DNA from: Leifsonia sp. PS1209
Lineage (GTDB): Bacteria; Actinomycetota; Actinomycetes; Actinomycetales; Microbacteriaceae
Length of the DNA stretch: 64,000 nt
Reading direction: 5' to 3'
Assembly (NCBI RefSeq): GCF_012317045.1
Contig: NZ_CP051154.1
Span: 2,480,001 to 2,544,000, forward strand
The translations under genes were made by a program, and so were the position numbers. The notes beneath the pieces were generated by a model. It saw only the letters and a program-made list of their open reading frames with translations. It ran no database searches and was not told where the DNA came from. Positions 35,371 through 45,944 of this stretch are shown here, in pieces. The stretch's first letter is position 1; every line of letters starts with the position of its first letter.

Positions 35371-36981
35371 TCAGCGCAGGCCGTCCGTCGGGTCGTAGAT
35401 GGGCATCGTGCCGACGCCGGGCGAGGTGAGCGGCTCGCCGACGCGGAGGGTGGGGAGGCCGAGCGAAACGCGGCCCTTTCCGCCGGAGGCCACGCCGTCG
35501 GCGTGCGTCGGGACCGCGCAGGACTCCGCTTCCGCCCTGTCCCACGCGTCGCCGGCCCTGGTGCGCCGGATGGCGAGGGGTGCTCCGTCGGCCGAGTCGG
35601 CGATTAGGTAGAAGGGCGCAGCCTGGGTGACCGTCACCGTGACCACGTCGCCGGGCCGCGGGACGGGCGAGCCGGCAGGGACCTCGAAGTGCACGAGGCG
35701 GCTGTCGTGGGCGCGCCCGCTGAGGCGGTGGGTGTCGGCGTCTTTGCGGCCCTCGCCGTTGGCGACGAGCAGCTCGACCTGGCGGCCGATCACCTTCTGG
35801 TTCTCTTCGAGCGAGATCCGCTCCTGCAGCGCGGTCAAGCGCTCGTACCGGTCTTGCACGACCGCCTTGGGGACCTGGTCGGCCATCGTCGCCGCGGGGG
35901 TGCCGGGACGGATCGAGTACTGGAACGTGAACGCGGAGGCAAAGCGCGCCGCTTCGACCACACGCATCGTCTCGAGGAAGTCTTCCTCGGTCTCGCCGGG
36001 GAAGCCGACGATGATGTCGGTGCTGATCGCCGCATCCGGCAGCTTCGCGCGGACGCGGTCGAGGATGCCGAGGAACTTCTCGGAACGGTACGAGCGGCGC
36101 ATCGCCTTGAGGATGCGGTCGGACCCGGACTGGAGCGGCATGTGCAGCTGCGGCATCACCGACGGCGTCTCCGCCATCGCGTCGATCACGTCGTCTGTGA
36201 ACGCCGCAGGGTGCGGGCTGGTGAACCGGATGCGTTCCAGCCCGTCGATCTCGCCGGCGGCGCGCAACAGCTTGGAGAACGCCTGACGGTCGCCGAACTC
36301 GACGCCGTAGGAGTTGACGTTCTGGCCGAGCAGCGTGACCTCGATGGCACCGTCGTCGACGAGCGCCTGGATCTCGGCGAGGATGTCGCCGGGGCGACGG
36401 TCCTTCTCCTTGCCGCGCAGCGATGGCACGATGCAGAACGTGCAGGTGTTGTTGCACCCGACCGAGATGGACACCCAGCCGCTGTAGCTGGAGTCGCGCT
36501 TGGTCGGCAGGGTCGACGGGAAGGTCTCGAGCGACTCGAGGATCTCGATCTCGGCGGCGTCGTTGTGCCGCGCCCGCTCCAGGAGGCTGGGCAGCGAGCC
36601 CATGTTGTGCGTCCCGAAGACCACGTCGACCCACGGCGCTTTCTCGAGGATGACGTTCTTGTCTTTCTGGGCGAGGCAGCCGCCGACGGCGATCTGCATG
36701 CCGTCGTGCCGCTTCTTCACGGCGGCGAGGTGCCCGAGGTTGCCGTAGAGCTTGTTGTCGGCGTTCTCGCGGACCGCGCAGGTGTTGATGACGACGATGT
36801 CGGCCTCTTCACCGTGTGCGGCGATGTAGCCCGCCGCTTCGAGCGAACCGCTCAGCCGCTCGGAGTCGTGCACGTTCATCTGGCAGCCGAACGTTCGGAC
36901 CTCGTAGGTGCGCGCCCGACCGTCCGGGCGGACGGCCGCGTCCGACGGCGCGATGGTGCTTCGCTCTTCGGTGATGCTCAT
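35371..36981 (-). CDS. miaB: tRNA-2-methylthio-N6-dimethylallyladenosine synthase
   Basis: 536-residue radical SAM methylthiotransferase modifying i6A37. The UPF0004 domain has [17 protein letters not shown] with its cluster cysteine; further ligands lie in [12 protein letters not shown] and VGGCLAQKD. The radical SAM cluster is [17 protein letters not shown] (C-x3-C-x2-C). The TRAM RNA-binding domain lies near the C-terminus ([21 protein letters not shown]). A C-terminal extension of about 80 residues beyond TRAM (from [15 protein letters not shown]) is not part of the core family. Starts 82 bp downstream of the recX end. Confidence 0.96.
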   Translation of the reverse strand: MSITEERSTIAPSDAAVRPDGRARTYEVRTFGCQMNVHDSERLSGSLEAAGYIAAHGEEADIVVINTCAVRENADNKLYGNLGHLAAVKKRHDGMQIAVGGCLAQKDKNVILEKAPWVDVVFGTHNMGSLPSLLERARHNDAAEIEILESLETFPSTLPTKRDSSYSGWVSISVGCNNTCTFCIVPSLRGKEKDRRPGDILAEIQALVDDGAIEVTLLGQNVNSYGVEFGDRQAFSKLLRAAGEIDGLERIRFTSPHPAAFTDDVIDAMAETPSVMPQLHMPLQSGSDRILKAMRRSYRSEKFLGILDRVRAKLPDAAISTDIIVGFPGETEEDFLETMRVVEAARFASAFTFQYSIRPGTPAATMADQVPKAVVQDRYERLTALQERISLEENQKVIGRQVELLVANGEGRKDADTHRLSGRAHDSRLVHFEVPAGSPVPRPGDVVTVTVTQAAPFYLIADSADGAPLAIRRTRAGDAWDRAEAESCAVPTHADGVASGGKGRVSLGLPTLRVGEPLTSPGVGTMPIYDPTDGLR

Positions 36982-37063
36982 AGTGCGACAAGTTTACGTT
37001 CGACGCGGTGAAGAACCGAACCGCGCGAACGACGCCTGATGGCGCACGTCGACTCGGGGCACA

Positions 37064-37993
37064 CTACTGGAACCGCACCCCGCCGCGACGGCCCCGGGTG
37101 GCGAGTGCCGCATCCATCGCCTGGCGCACGATGGCGGAGCTGTAGCCCTTGCGCGCGAGGAAACCGTGGAGCCTGCGCTTCGCCGTCTCGTCGTCGTAGG
37201 TGGACAGCTGCCCGACACGCTTCATGGCCAGCTCGGTGGCGCGTTCCAGCTCGTCGTCGTCGGCGATCTCGGCGAGGGCTTCCTCGATGAGCTCCGGCGC
37301 GATGTGCCGCCTGTTCAGTTCCTGGGCGATGGCCGACCGGCCAAGACCCTTGCGGTTGTGCTGGGTATAGACGAGCGTGACGGCCAGCGCGGCGTCGTCG
37401 AGCAGGCCGACGCTCTCGAGCCGGTCCAGCTCGGCCTGGGCGACGGCCGGGTCGATCTCGCGCTTGGCGAGCACCTGCTCCAGCTCCCACCGCGACATGC
37501 CTCGCCGTGCGAGCTGGTGGATCGACACGTTGGATGCGCGCTTGACCTGCTTCTCGGCGACGCTCTCCGTGCCGCGCGCTGCTCCGCCACGCTCCGGCTC
37601 ATCCCCGGAGTCCGACGCGTCGTCGCCGCGCGACCCACCGGCATCGTCGGTGGAGTCTTCCAGGAACGCCTTCGACCACAGACCCGTCGTGCGCTTGCGA
37701 TCGGCCGCCGCGCGCTCACTGTCCGCAGCCGCCTGCCCCGTGGACGGAAAGGCGACGACCGGACGAGGCGAATCGCTCTCCGCCGCGTTCGTGTGCGCGC
37801 CTCTGCCCAGCCGGGAGGGATGGTCGGCGCCGCGAGACCGCGGCAGGTAGGTCACCGGGGCCAGCTGCTCCGGAGCACGGTCCTCAGCGGCCGCGCCGCG
37901 AGCAGCAGCACCGTCACCGGCCGTGCCGTCGCCCGCGGGCCCACGACCCGCGTCCGACTCGGACTCGGACTCGGAGGGAAATCGCACCACCAC
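37064..37993 (-). CDS. recX: Regulatory protein RecX with long disordered N-terminus
   Basis: 309 residues, nearly twice the usual RecX. The C-terminal 160 residues hold the three helical repeats that bind inside the RecA groove and limit its activity (SIHQLARRGMSRWELEQVLA, AALAVTLVYTQHNRKGLG, AKRRLHGFLARKGYSSAIV). The N-terminal 150 residues are low-complexity, Asp/Ala/Gly-rich, beginning FPSESESESDAGRG, encoded by a GGACTC-type hexamer repeat at 37950-37975. The start at 37993 is the first in-frame option; later starts would give a normal-length protein. Lies 95 bp downstream of recA and is probably co-transcribed. Confidence 0.9.
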   Translation of the reverse strand: MVVRFPSESESESDAGRGPAGDGTAGDGAAARGAAAEDRAPEQLAPVTYLPRSRGADHPSRLGRGAHTNAAESDSPRPVVAFPSTGQAAADSERAAADRKRTTGLWSKAFLEDSTDDAGGSRGDDASDSGDEPERGGAARGTESVAEKQVKRASNVSIHQLARRGMSRWELEQVLAKREIDPAVAQAELDRLESVGLLDDAALAVTLVYTQHNRKGLGRSAIAQELNRRHIAPELIEEALAEIADDDELERATELAMKRVGQLSTYDDETAKRRLHGFLARKGYSSAIVRQAMDAALATRGRRGGVRFQ

Positions 37994-38088
37994 GGGTCAC
38001 TCCTCGTTCTTCTCGCCGTGCTTCTCGCCTCGATCGAATCGTGTGGCACCCAGCGACCTCACGGCTGCCGGGTGCCACACGGCGGACG

Positions 38089-39162
38089 CTACGCGCCCTT
38101 CTTCGCCTGCAGCTTCGCCTCGATGGACCCGACGTTGTCGGGCGCCTCAGCGACCGCGTTGGGGTCGGCGACGATACCGAGCTTGATCTTGATCTTGTTC
38201 TCGATGTCGAGCGCGATGTCGGGGTTGTTGATGAGGAAGTTGCGCGAGTTCTCCTTGCCCTGGCCGAGCTGGTCGCCCTCGTAGGTGTACCAGGCGCCGG
38301 ACTTCTTGACGATCGCGTGCTCGACACCGAAGTCGATCAGGCTGCCCTCGCGGGAGATGCCGACACCGTAGAGGATGTCGAACTCGGCCTGCTTGAACGG
38401 CGGTGCCATCTTGTTCTTGACGACCTTGACGCGGGTGCGGTTGCCGACGGCGTCCGCCCCGTCTTTCAGGGTCTCGATACGACGGATGTCGAGGCGGACC
38501 GACGCGTAGAACTTGAGCGCCTTACCACCGGCGGTGGTCTCCGGGCTTCCGAAGAAGACACCGATCTTCTCGCGCAGCTGGTTGATGAAGATCATCGTGG
38601 TGTTGGTCTGGTTGAGACCACCGGTGAGCTTGCGGAGCGCCTGCGACATGAGGCGGGCCTGCAGACCGACGTGGGAGTCGCCCATCTCGCCCTCGATCTC
38701 GGCGCGGGGCACGAGGGCTGCGACGGAGTCGATGACGATCAGGTCGATGGAGCCGCTTCGCACGAGCATGTCGGCGATCTCGAGCGCCTGCTCACCCGTG
38801 TCGGGCTGTGACACGAGCAGGGCGTCGATGTCGACGCCGAGCTTGCGCGCGTATTCGGGGTCGAGTGCGTGCTCGGCGTCGATGAAGGCGGCGATGCCGC
38901 CTGCACGCTGCGCGTTCGCGATGGCGTGCAGAGTCAGCGTGGTCTTACCCGACGACTCCGGACCATAGATCTCGACGATGCGGCCACGCGGGAGGCCGCC
39001 GATGCCGAGCGCGACGTCCAGGGCGATCGAGCCGGTGGGGACGACCTCGACGGGTGCGCGCTCGTCGCTGCCCAGTCGCATGACCGAGCCTTTGCCGAAC
39101 TGGCGGTCGATCTGCGCGAGCGCGGTCTCGAGCGCCTTTTCGCGGTCTGCGGGTGATGGCAT
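38089..39162 (-). CDS. recA: Recombinase RecA
   Basis: 357 residues; strand exchange and the co-protease for LexA. Walker [28 protein letters not shown], Walker [17 protein letters not shown]1/L2 loops ([32 protein letters not shown]) and a C-terminal acidic/basic tail are present. No intein is present. ATG with AAGGAG 6-7 nt upstream. The upstream region carries a consensus LexA box directly before the -10. Confidence 0.98.
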   Translation of the reverse strand: MPSPADREKALETALAQIDRQFGKGSVMRLGSDERAPVEVVPTGSIALDVALGIGGLPRGRIVEIYGPESSGKTTLTLHAIANAQRAGGIAAFIDAEHALDPEYARKLGVDIDALLVSQPDTGEQALEIADMLVRSGSIDLIVIDSVAALVPRAEIEGEMGDSHVGLQARLMSQALRKLTGGLNQTNTTMIFINQLREKIGVFFGSPETTAGGKALKFYASVRLDIRRIETLKDGADAVGNRTRVKVVKNKMAPPFKQAEFDILYGVGISREGSLIDFGVEHAIVKKSGAWYTYEGDQLGQGKENSRNFLINNPDIALDIENKIKIKLGIVADPNAVAEAPDNVGSIEAKLQAKKGA

Positions 39163-39277
39163 GTGCGGTTCTCCTTCTCGGCTTCGCTAACGAGATCGAC
39201 TGTACGGGGGACGTCCGACACCCGGACATCGAGCGCGCAAACTGTGGACAACCCGTTTTCGATTGCCGTTGTGAAGG

Positions 39278-39306
39278 AGTCTAGCTACATCCGAACATAT
39301 CTTCGA
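39278..39306 (-). promoter_or_regulatory. recA promoter with SOS box
   Basis: CCGAACATATCTTCGA (39291-39306) is a LexA box. Seven bases further downstream in the minus-strand direction is TAGACT (39278-39283), a good -10. The box would overlap the -35 position. Confidence 0.78.
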
Positions 39307-39330
39307 GACTTTCGAATGCGGCGTGTCGCG

Positions 39331-39555
39331 TCAGCGCTTCGGAGCCGGCTTGCCTGCGCCGTACCAGTGCGACTGCGGCACGCCGGTCTCGCGGCAGAGC
39401 GCGATCCACACCTCGCGCGGGGCGACCCCGGCTGCGAGCGCCTGCTGAGCCGTGCGGTTGCCGAGTTCGCCGAGCACCAGGTCGGTCGTGAGCGCCTGGC
39501 CGTACGTCGAACCGAACTCGTCGAGGATCGCGCGCTGGAACTCACTCAACTTCAT
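39331..39555 (-). CDS. DUF3046 protein
   Basis: 74 residues matching the actinobacterial DUF3046 family, which is nearly always found immediately upstream of recA. KLSEFQRAILDEFG, LTTDLVLGELGNRTAQQAL, APREVWIALCRETGVP and SHWYGAG are the conserved blocks. Function unknown; likely helical and cytoplasmic. Its 3' end lies only 25 bp from the recA SOS box, so read-through into recA is possible. Confidence 0.88.
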   Translation of the reverse strand: MKLSEFQRAILDEFGSTYGQALTTDLVLGELGNRTAQQALAAGVAPREVWIALCRETGVPQSHWYGAGKPAPKR

Positions 39556-39603
39556 GGGACCACCCTACGTGTCTGGACCGACGCTCTCCGTCGGCGGAAA
39601 CGA

Positions 39604-39631
39604 AAGACGCCCCGGTCTCCCGGGGCGTCTT
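39604..39631. terminator. clgR terminator hairpin
   Basis: AAGACGCCCCGG and CCGGGGCGTCTT form a perfect 12-bp stem with a 4-nt loop, 14 bp beyond the clgR stop; on the minus strand it ends in CTTTCG, a short T-run. Confidence 0.88.
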
Positions 39632-39645
39632 CTGATGAGTCTGAA

Positions 39646-39957
39646 TCAGCGTGCGACCAGATCCGCGTCCATCGCCGACACGAACTCGTCGGGGACGGTG
39701 TCGGGGATGATGGGCTCGATCCCCTCCAGCACTGCGAGGCGGTCACCGACCTCGCGCATGATGACGGAGATGGGGGTGTCCAGCGCTTCGGCGACCGAGG
39801 CGAGAATCTCGGACGAAGCTTCCTTCTGACCGCGCTCGACCTCGCTGAGATAGCCGAGGGCGACACTCGCCTTGCTGGCCACCTGTCGGAGCGTACGGCC
39901 CTTTTGCAGGCGGAAGTCCCTGAGCACGTCGCCGATTTCCTGACGTACAAGAATCAT
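39646..39957 (-). CDS. clgR: ClgR-type XRE-family transcriptional regulator
   Basis: 103 residues. The Cro/C1-type HTH (GDVLRDFRLQKGRTLRQVAS, VALGYLSEVERGQKEASSE) matches ClgR, activator of clp protease and DNA-repair genes in Actinobacteria. Position downstream of pgsA-cinA is the conserved one (as with mycobacterial Rv2745c). The C-terminus ends DADLVAR, a hydrophobic end that in other species makes ClgR itself a Clp substrate; here that is an inference. ATG with GAAGGAGG 6 nt upstream, an exceptionally strong ribosome binding site. Confidence 0.9.
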   Translation of the reverse strand: MILVRQEIGDVLRDFRLQKGRTLRQVASKASVALGYLSEVERGQKEASSEILASVAEALDTPISVIMREVGDRLAVLEGIEPIIPDTVPDEFVSAMDADLVAR

Positions 39958-40114
39958 TCGGAGCCTCCTTCTTCTACCCTGCCGACGGATCGGACCTTGT
40001 TAGGGATGCCAACACTAGCGCATCTTATGAGGCTCAACGATATCGATGACGACTGGGCTTTTCTTGTGAATGCAGCAGGTGTAACGAGACCGTAACAGCA
40101 CGTATTCCCGCCGG

Positions 40115-40615
40115 TTACGACGGATCGAGACCGACCTCATCGGCCAGCTCCGCGAGCACCCGCTCGACCACCTGACGCCGGATCTCCGCCCGCGTCCCGG
40201 TGAGCGCGAGCTCGACGGCGCGCGTCCCCTCCGCGGTGGAGATCCCGACGAACACCGTGCCCACCGCGCGGCCGCCCTGTGGGTCGGGTCCTGCGACGCC
40301 GGTGGTGGAGAGACCGATGGACGCCGGCCTGCCGTCGACCGCGAGCGCATCCCGGACCCCGGAGGCGAGCTGCCTGGCGACCTCGGGATGCACGGGGCCC
40401 TCCGCCGCGAGCAGGGCCGCATCCACGCCGGTGAGCGTGTGCTTCAGCTCGGTGGCGTAGACGACCACACCGCCGAGCACCACCGCGGATGCTCCGCCGA
40501 CCCTGGTCAGTTCTGCGCAGAGCTCCCCGCCGGTGAGGGACTCCGCCGCCGCGACGGTGAGACCGCGGTCGGCGAGGTACGGGATGAGGCGTGCGGCCAG
40601 GTCAGGCGACGGCAC
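40115..40615 (-). CDS. cinA: CinA-family protein (nicotinamide-nucleotide amidohydrolase domain)
   Basis: 166 residues corresponding only to the C-terminal CinA domain (PncC), which deamidates NMN to NaMN in characterised bacteria. The core AAAESLTGGELCAELTRVGGAS, VVYATELKHTLTGV and STTGVAGPDPQGGRAVGTVFV are diagnostic. The N-terminal molybdopterin-binding-like half is absent, as in most Actinobacteria. It overlaps the end of pgsA by 14 bp and precedes clgR by 157 bp. Confidence 0.92.
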   Translation of the reverse strand: MPSPDLAARLIPYLADRGLTVAAAESLTGGELCAELTRVGGASAVVLGGVVVYATELKHTLTGVDAALLAAEGPVHPEVARQLASGVRDALAVDGRPASIGLSTTGVAGPDPQGGRAVGTVFVGISTAEGTRAVELALTGTRAEIRRQVVERVLAELADEVGLDPS

Positions 40616-41225
40616 GCTTCGCCCTCCGGCCCTTCCAGGCCTGCCAGAGGTAGTCGAACCCGGTGACGACGGTGAGGATCACGGCGACCGTCATCACGAT
40701 GCCGTTGACCCAGAACACCCAGTCGCCGAACAGGGTCCAGAGCGGGAACAGCGCCAGGCTGATGGCGACGGACTGCACGATGGTCTTGATCTTGCCGCCA
40801 CGGGATGCGGCGATGACGCCCTGCCGGATCACGACGAAGCGGTACACGGTGATGCCGATCTCGCGCACCAGGATGACGATGGTCACCCACCACGGGAGCT
40901 CGTTCAGGATGGAGAGTGCGACCAGGGCGCCGCCGGTGAGCACCTTGTCGGCGATCGGGTCGAGCAGCTTGCCCAGCTCGGTGACGAGGTTGTTGCGCCG
41001 GGCGATGGCGCCGTCGACGCCGTCGGTGGCGATGGCGATGACGAACAGCACGGCCGCCGCCCAGCGGAGCCAGCCGTCGTCGCCGGCGTCTGCCAGGAGC
41101 ATCCACACGAACAGCGGAGCGAGCAGGATGCGCACCACGGTGATGATGTTGGGCAGGTTCCAGTTGCTCGCCCGTGCTGGCGTGCCCTCCGCCGGGGCAG
41201 GCGGAGGCGTGTCGTGCACCGACAT
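40602..41225 (-). CDS. pgsA: CDP-diacylglycerol-glycerol-3-phosphate 3-phosphatidyltransferase
   Basis: 207-residue membrane enzyme making phosphatidylglycerophosphate. The CDP-alcohol phosphotransferase signature D-x2-DG-x2-AR-x8-G-x3-D-x3-D is seen as DGVDGAIARRNNLVTELGKL followed by LDPIADK. About five to six hydrophobic helices follow a Pro-rich N-terminus. ATG has GGGAG about 9 nt upstream and begins 5 bp after the ftsK stop. Actinobacterial paralogues can make phosphatidylinositol phosphate instead; the position beside ftsK, cinA and clgR favours this PgsA-type assignment. Confidence 0.92.
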   Translation of the reverse strand: MSVHDTPPPAPAEGTPARASNWNLPNIITVVRILLAPLFVWMLLADAGDDGWLRWAAAVLFVIAIATDGVDGAIARRNNLVTELGKLLDPIADKVLTGGALVALSILNELPWWVTIVILVREIGITVYRFVVIRQGVIAASRGGKIKTIVQSVAISLALFPLWTLFGDWVFWVNGIVMTVAVILTVVTGFDYLWQAWKGRRAKRAVA

Positions 41226-41230
41226 GTGCT

Positions 41231-44071
41231 CTACTCCCTGTCGGTCAGCTGCCAGGCGTCCTCGTCCGAGTCGCCGTCCACCTCAGGATAGCCCTCGGTC
41301 ATCCGTGCGACCGGGTCTCCGCCGTACTGGTCGTCGTCCATCGCGGCGACGGACGCGGCGGGCGCAGCGGACACAGCAGGCGCACCGGACGGGGCGGGCG
41401 CAGCGGGCGCACCTCCGCCGGGCGATTCCTCGCCGCGCAGCATCGCGAGCACGGACGGGAGCTGGTCGGCCGTGGCGAGCACGTCCCTCGCCTTCGAGCC
41501 TTCGGACGGGCCGACGATCTCGCGCGATTCCAGCAGGTCCATCAGGCGCCCCGCCTTGGCGAAGCCGACCCGGAGCTTGCGCTGCAGCATCGAGGTGGAG
41601 CCGAACTGCAGCGACACCACCAGCTCGGCGGCGGCGAGCAGCAGCTCGAGGTCGTCGCCGATGTCGGAGTCGATCTGCTTCTTCTCCGCGGCGGCGGCGA
41701 CATCCTGCCGGTACTCCGGACGCGCCTGCCTGGTGACGTGCTCGACGACCTTCTGGATCTCGGCCTCGTTGACCCACGCGCCCTGCACGCGGATCGCCTT
41801 GGACGCCCCCATCGGCAGGAACAGGGCGTCGCCCTGGCCGATGAGCTTGTCGGCGCCCGGCTGGTCCAGGATGACGCGCGAGTCCGTGACACTCGTCACG
41901 GCGAAGGCCAGTCGCGACGGGACGTTCGCCTTGATGAGGCCGGTGACCACATCCACCGACGGCCGCTGGGTGGCGAGCACCAGGTGGATGCCGGACGCAC
42001 GCGCGAGCTGCGTGATGCGCACGATCGAGTCCTCGACGTCTCGCGGTGCGACCATCATCAGGTCGGCGAGCTCGTCGACGACGACGAGGAGGTACGGGTA
42101 CGGCTTGAGCGTGCGCTCGCTGCCGGCGGGGAGGACGATCTCATTGTTGACGACGGCCTTGTTGAAGTCGTCGATGTGCCGGAAGCCGAAACTCGCGAGG
42201 TCGTCGTAGCGCATGTCCATCTCTTTCACGACCCACTGCAGCGCTTCCGCTGCCTTCTTGGGGTTCGTGATGATGGGCGTGATGAGGTGCGGCACGCCGC
42301 TGTAGATGGTCAGCTCGACGCGCTTCGGGTCGATCAGCACCATGCGAACGTCCGACGGCTTGGCGCGCATCAGCAGGCTGGTGATCATCGAGTTGACGAA
42401 GCTCGACTTTCCGGAGCCGGTGGAACCGGCCACGAGCAGGTGCGGCATCTTCGCCAGGTTGGCGACGACGAACCCGCCACCCACGTCTTTGCCGACGCCG
42501 ATGGTCATCGGGTGGGTGCTCTTGGTCGCCGCGCCCGAGCGCAGCACGTCGCCGAGGGAGACGATCTCGCGATCGGAGTTCGGGATCTCGATGCCGATGG
42601 CGCTCTTGCCGGGGATCGGGGACAGGATGCGCACTTCGTTGCTCGCGACCGCGTACGACAGGTTCTTGCTGAGCGCGGTGACGCGCTCGACCTTCACACC
42701 GGGGCCGAGCTCGATCTCGTACTGCGTCACCGTCGGGCCCCGCGAGTATCCGGTGACCTGCGCGTCGACGCCGAACTGCGTCAGCACCTCAGTGATCGCC
42801 GCGACGATGTCCTCGTTCGCGCTCGACCGGGTCTTGGCCGGGGTTCCCGCCGAGAGCATCCCGGCGGAGGGCAGGTGGTACGGAGCGGCGGGCTCCGAGG
42901 CGGACGGGATGGCGGCGGTCTCGTCGAAGTCGTCCGCGCCTGCACCCTGTGCGTCGGGGACGAACCCGGGGAGCACGGCGGGCGCTGCCGCAGCGGCCGG
43001 GGGCCACGGAGCGGGAGCGGCGGGCGCGATCTCGCCGGTGAAGCGCTTGAGGGCGTCCTCCGCGTTGGCGAGCTCGCTGAGCACCTCGGTGTTGTAGTGA
43101 TCGCTGGCCGGATCGGGCTCGAGGGCCGTGGCGAACTCGCCCTTGCCCTTCTTGGGACGGTCGCCGAACACCTCGGTGATGCCGTCTTCGACCACGGGGG
43201 TGTCGAACGCGGGGTCCTCCTCGCGACCGGACTTGTTCCTGCGCCACCAGGGCAGGTTCGCCTCCTGCTCGCCGTCGTCGCCGTCGACCCCGTCGAGTTC
43301 CACCTGCTGGGTCTTGGCCTCCTTGGCGGCCTGACGCTCCTCCTCCGTGGGAAGCTGCGCGCCGAACAGGTATGCGTAGAGCTCGCGCACCCGGACGCCC
43401 ACCTTGTTCGGCGGGGTCTTGGTGATGATGAAGATGCTCAGGATGAGCAGCACGATGATCACGGCGGCAGCGCCGTACGGCGTGATCAGCGCGGAGAGCG
43501 GTGCGGCGAGCAGCCAGCCGAGCACTCCCCCGGCCTCAGCGAGCTTCGCCATGCCGTCGCTCGGCTGCGGGTGCGCGCTGAAAAGATGGCAGAGCCCGGA
43601 AATCGTGATCAACAGGATGCTCAGCCCGATGCCGATGCGGGTGTTGTCGTGGACCGAGCTGGGGTGTCGGAACAGCCACCCGGCGAACAGGACCATGATG
43701 ATGGGCAGCGCGAACGCGACGCGGCCGAACAACATGCCGAACGTCCACGCATCCAGGGTGCGGGCGACCTCGTCGTTGATGAGGAACCACTCGACGACGG
43801 CGCCGGCGACGGCAAGGAGGACGAGGAAGAACGGGAAACCGTCCCGGCGCTCCTCCTTGGCGAGCTTCTCGGGCCCGAGGGCGCGGAAGGCGGCGCCCGT
43901 GAGATGAGCGAGGCCCATCCACGCGCGGACCAGGGGGTTCGGCCCCGCGTCGGCGGTCGGGTATGCGACCGTTTTCTGGGTCGCGGTCTTCGCCGCCGGC
44001 TTGCGCGCGGCCGAGCCGCCGCGGCCGGAGGAGTTCCGTGCGCGCGATGTCGACTTGGTGCTCGTAGCCAT
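41231..44071 (-). CDS. ftsK: DNA translocase FtsK/SpoIIIE
   Basis: About 946 residues; septum-located pump that clears chromosomes at division. Four hydrophobic helices in residues about 60-220, then a Pro/Ala-rich linker with long acidic stretches, then the RecA-like motor (Walker [17 protein letters not shown], Walker [16 protein letters not shown]). The C-terminal gamma winged helix that reads KOPS runs [17 protein letters not shown] to [16 protein letters not shown]. The start at 44071 is chosen because TACCGT lies 7 nt upstream; a GTG at 44080 in frame is possible. A tail of about 60 Ala/Pro-rich residues follows the gamma domain. Confidence 0.95.
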   Translation of the reverse strand: MATSTKSTSRARNSSGRGGSAARKPAAKTATQKTVAYPTADAGPNPLVRAWMGLAHLTGAAFRALGPEKLAKEERRDGFPFFLVLLAVAGAVVEWFLINDEVARTLDAWTFGMLFGRVAFALPIIMVLFAGWLFRHPSSVHDNTRIGIGLSILLITISGLCHLFSAHPQPSDGMAKLAEAGGVLGWLLAAPLSALITPYGAAAVIIVLLILSIFIITKTPPNKVGVRVRELYAYLFGAQLPTEEERQAAKEAKTQQVELDGVDGDDGEQEANLPWWRRNKSGREEDPAFDTPVVEDGITEVFGDRPKKGKGEFATALEPDPASDHYNTEVLSELANAEDALKRFTGEIAPAAPAPWPPAAAAAPAVLPGFVPDAQGAGADDFDETAAIPSASEPAAPYHLPSAGMLSAGTPAKTRSSANEDIVAAITEVLTQFGVDAQVTGYSRGPTVTQYEIELGPGVKVERVTALSKNLSYAVASNEVRILSPIPGKSAIGIEIPNSDREIVSLGDVLRSGAATKSTHPMTIGVGKDVGGGFVVANLAKMPHLLVAGSTGSGKSSFVNSMITSLLMRAKPSDVRMVLIDPKRVELTIYSGVPHLITPIITNPKKAAEALQWVVKEMDMRYDDLASFGFRHIDDFNKAVVNNEIVLPAGSERTLKPYPYLLVVVDELADLMMVAPRDVEDSIVRITQLARASGIHLVLATQRPSVDVVTGLIKANVPSRLAFAVTSVTDSRVILDQPGADKLIGQGDALFLPMGASKAIRVQGAWVNEAEIQKVVEHVTRQARPEYRQDVAAAAEKKQIDSDIGDDLELLLAAAELVVSLQFGSTSMLQRKLRVGFAKAGRLMDLLESREIVGPSEGSKARDVLATADQLPSVLAMLRGEESPGGGAPAAPAPSGAPAVSAAPAASVAAMDDDQYGGDPVARMTEGYPEVDGDSDEDAWQLTDRE

Positions 44072-44078
44072 AGGGTCC

Positions 44079-44084
44079 ACGGTA
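44079..44084 (-). promoter_or_regulatory. Leaderless-type -10 box TACCGT of ftsK
   Basis: Minus-strand TACCGT 7 nt before the ATG at 44071, no Shine-Dalgarno sequence. Confidence 0.4.
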
Positions 44085-44167
44085 CTTCGCGCCCCCGTCT
44101 TCCTGCGGTTACCGCGCGCTGATTGTGGAAAATCGGTCGCAGGCCGGTTCTGTGCAGGAGAGCCGGG

Positions 44168-44659
44168 TCAGTGCACGGCTCTGACCATCGTGTCCGCGTT
44201 CTCGCCGGACGCGACGGTGATGTATCCCTCGCTGATGTAGAGGCGCTGGGCGAAGTTCGCGCGCTCGACGCTCAGGCTGACGCGGCTGTGCCCGGCGGCG
44301 CTCGCCTGCCGGGCGACCGCCTGCAACAGCGCGCGCCCGACGCCTCGTGCACGCCACTGGGTGTTCACGCCGAGCGTCAGCTCCGGGACGCCGACGGCCA
44401 CGAAGCCGTAGCCGGGCGCATTGGCGGGGAACAAGCGCCCCCAGCACGCCCCCACCGGCACGTCGCGCGCGTCGATCGCGACAGATCCGAAGTCGCCCGG
44501 CCGCATCCAGCCGCTGACGTAGCGGGACACCTTGGTGTCGTCGAGCACGGCGACCCTCGGCCGGCTGGTGGCCGGGTTCCAGTTGGACGCCTCGACGAGC
44601 ATGTCGGCGAGGAAGCGCGCGTCGTCTCCGGTCGCCGCCCTGATCCGGAATGCTGTCAT
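44168..44659 (-). CDS. GNAT-family N-acetyltransferase
   Basis: 163 residues with the acetyl-CoA-binding core: NTQWRARGVGRALLQAVARQ (Q/RxxGxG/A pyrophosphate loop) and the C-terminal LSVERANFAQRLYISEGYIT region. N-terminal FRIRAATGDDARFLADMLVE is the usual first strand and helix. The acceptor substrate is unknown. It sits between ftsK and the damaged efflux permease on the same strand, with 62 bp to the permease stop. Confidence 0.86.
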   Translation of the reverse strand: MTAFRIRAATGDDARFLADMLVEASNWNPATSRPRVAVLDDTKVSRYVSGWMRPGDFGSVAIDARDVPVGACWGRLFPANAPGYGFVAVGVPELTLGVNTQWRARGVGRALLQAVARQASAAGHSRVSLSVERANFAQRLYISEGYITVASGENADTMVRAVH

Positions 44660-44721
44660 GCAGGAACGCTACCGGGAGACGTGTAACAGCGAGGTTACGA
44701 AAACCGCCGCGCGCCTGCCCG

Positions 44722-45944
44722 TCAATACCGGATGGCGTCGATCACCTTCACCCGCACCGCGACGAGCGCAGGAAGCAGCCCGGCGAGCGCTCCGACGGCG
44801 GTGGCGGCGACCATCCCGATCACCGCGGCCTCCACCGGGAACGGCGGCAGGTCGGACACCATCCCGCGACCGATCAGCTGCTCGAGCCACGGACTCTTCA
44901 CGATCAGGATGGACAGGCCGACGCCCGCCGCTCCGGCGACCATCGTCGCGACGACGCTCTCCATCATCACGGCGAAGAACACCCGCCCGGCCGTCGCCCC
45001 GAAACTCCGCCGCACCCCGATCTCCCGGATGCGGTGGCGCACCGTCACCAGCGCGATGTTGACGAGCCCGAGAGCGCCGAGCAGCAGCACGAGCACGGCG
45101 ATCCCTCCGACGGCGAGCTTCAAGAATCCGAGGGGATCGTCGCCGTGAGCCAGGTAGTCCTGCCGGTTGACGCTCGCCGTTCCTGCGCCGAGCGACTGGT
45201 CCAGCTCCTCCCGGATGGCCTGGGCGAGAGGATCGGCCAGGTGCGGCGGCACCCACGCCTCCAGGTTCGCCGGTGCGCCGCCCGTGTAGTCGACCGACAT
45301 CAGCGGAGCGGACGCGGGGGTGAGCACGTACGCCGACGGCGTCATGTCCTCCCCGGCGGGTGTGCGGAAGACGCCGACGACAACAGCCGTCACTTCCCCA
45401 TCGCCGCTCAGGACGCGTGCGGTGGGGTGCGACGCGAGCGACGGCGAGCCCAGCTTGCGCCAGAAATCGCCGTTGACTACGAGCGCCGGTGCCAGCCGCT
45501 CCGTGTCGGATTCGCGAACCAGGACCCTTCCGAGATGCGGAGGCGGTGCATCGCCGCATACGGCTGATCGACGGCCGTGGTGTTGACCTCGGCGACGCCT
45601 CCCCGGAACTGCACACGCATCCCGAATGGGCGCACGGACGAGGTGTACTCGATCTTGTGGCGTTCGACGACCCCGGCCCACGCCTGGGGCAGCCCTCCCC
45701 CCACGAGCGGCGTGCCGTCCGGGCCGTACGACGCGGAGACGGACAGCAGCGCCGGCCGGCCGCCGAACCGCTCGTTGGACTCCGTGAGGCCCTGCTGCGC
45801 GATGTTCGCGAGCCCGACGACGGAGCTCAGCGCGCACACCGCGACGGCGACGCCGATCAGTGACAGCAGCACGCGCACCCGGTGGATGCGCACCTCCTGC
45901 CAGGCTTCGACGATCGCGCCCCGGACCGACTCGACCGCCCTCAC
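44722..45944 (-). pseudogene. MacB-like ABC permease, frameshifted at about 45512
   Basis: An FtsX/MacB-type permease split over two frames. The first 145 residues (GTG at 45944) give transmembrane helix 1 (VRVLLSLIGVAVAVCALSSV) and the start of the periplasmic MacB_PCD domain, ending RISEGSWFANPTRSGWHRRS-stop. In the next frame the protein continues as RESDTERLAPALVVNGDFW through three more helices to the usual VRVKVIDAIRY end. A single missing G near 45511-45515 (GCGAATCC instead of GCGGAATCC) restores the frame. It is therefore either a recent loss-of-function mutation or a sequencing error. It is the third gene of an adaptor-ATPase-permease operon; GTG overlaps the ATPase stop. Confidence 0.88.

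Noticed and set aside
41174..44122. Very long plus-strand open frame opposite ftsK (also similar frames opposite metE, rnj, hflX, the MFS gene and the nuclease-helicase)
   Set aside because: High G+C leaves stop-free frames on the antisense strand. These translate to Arg/His/Asp/Glu/Gly-rich sequence with no family motifs, while the opposite strand encodes clear full-length proteins.
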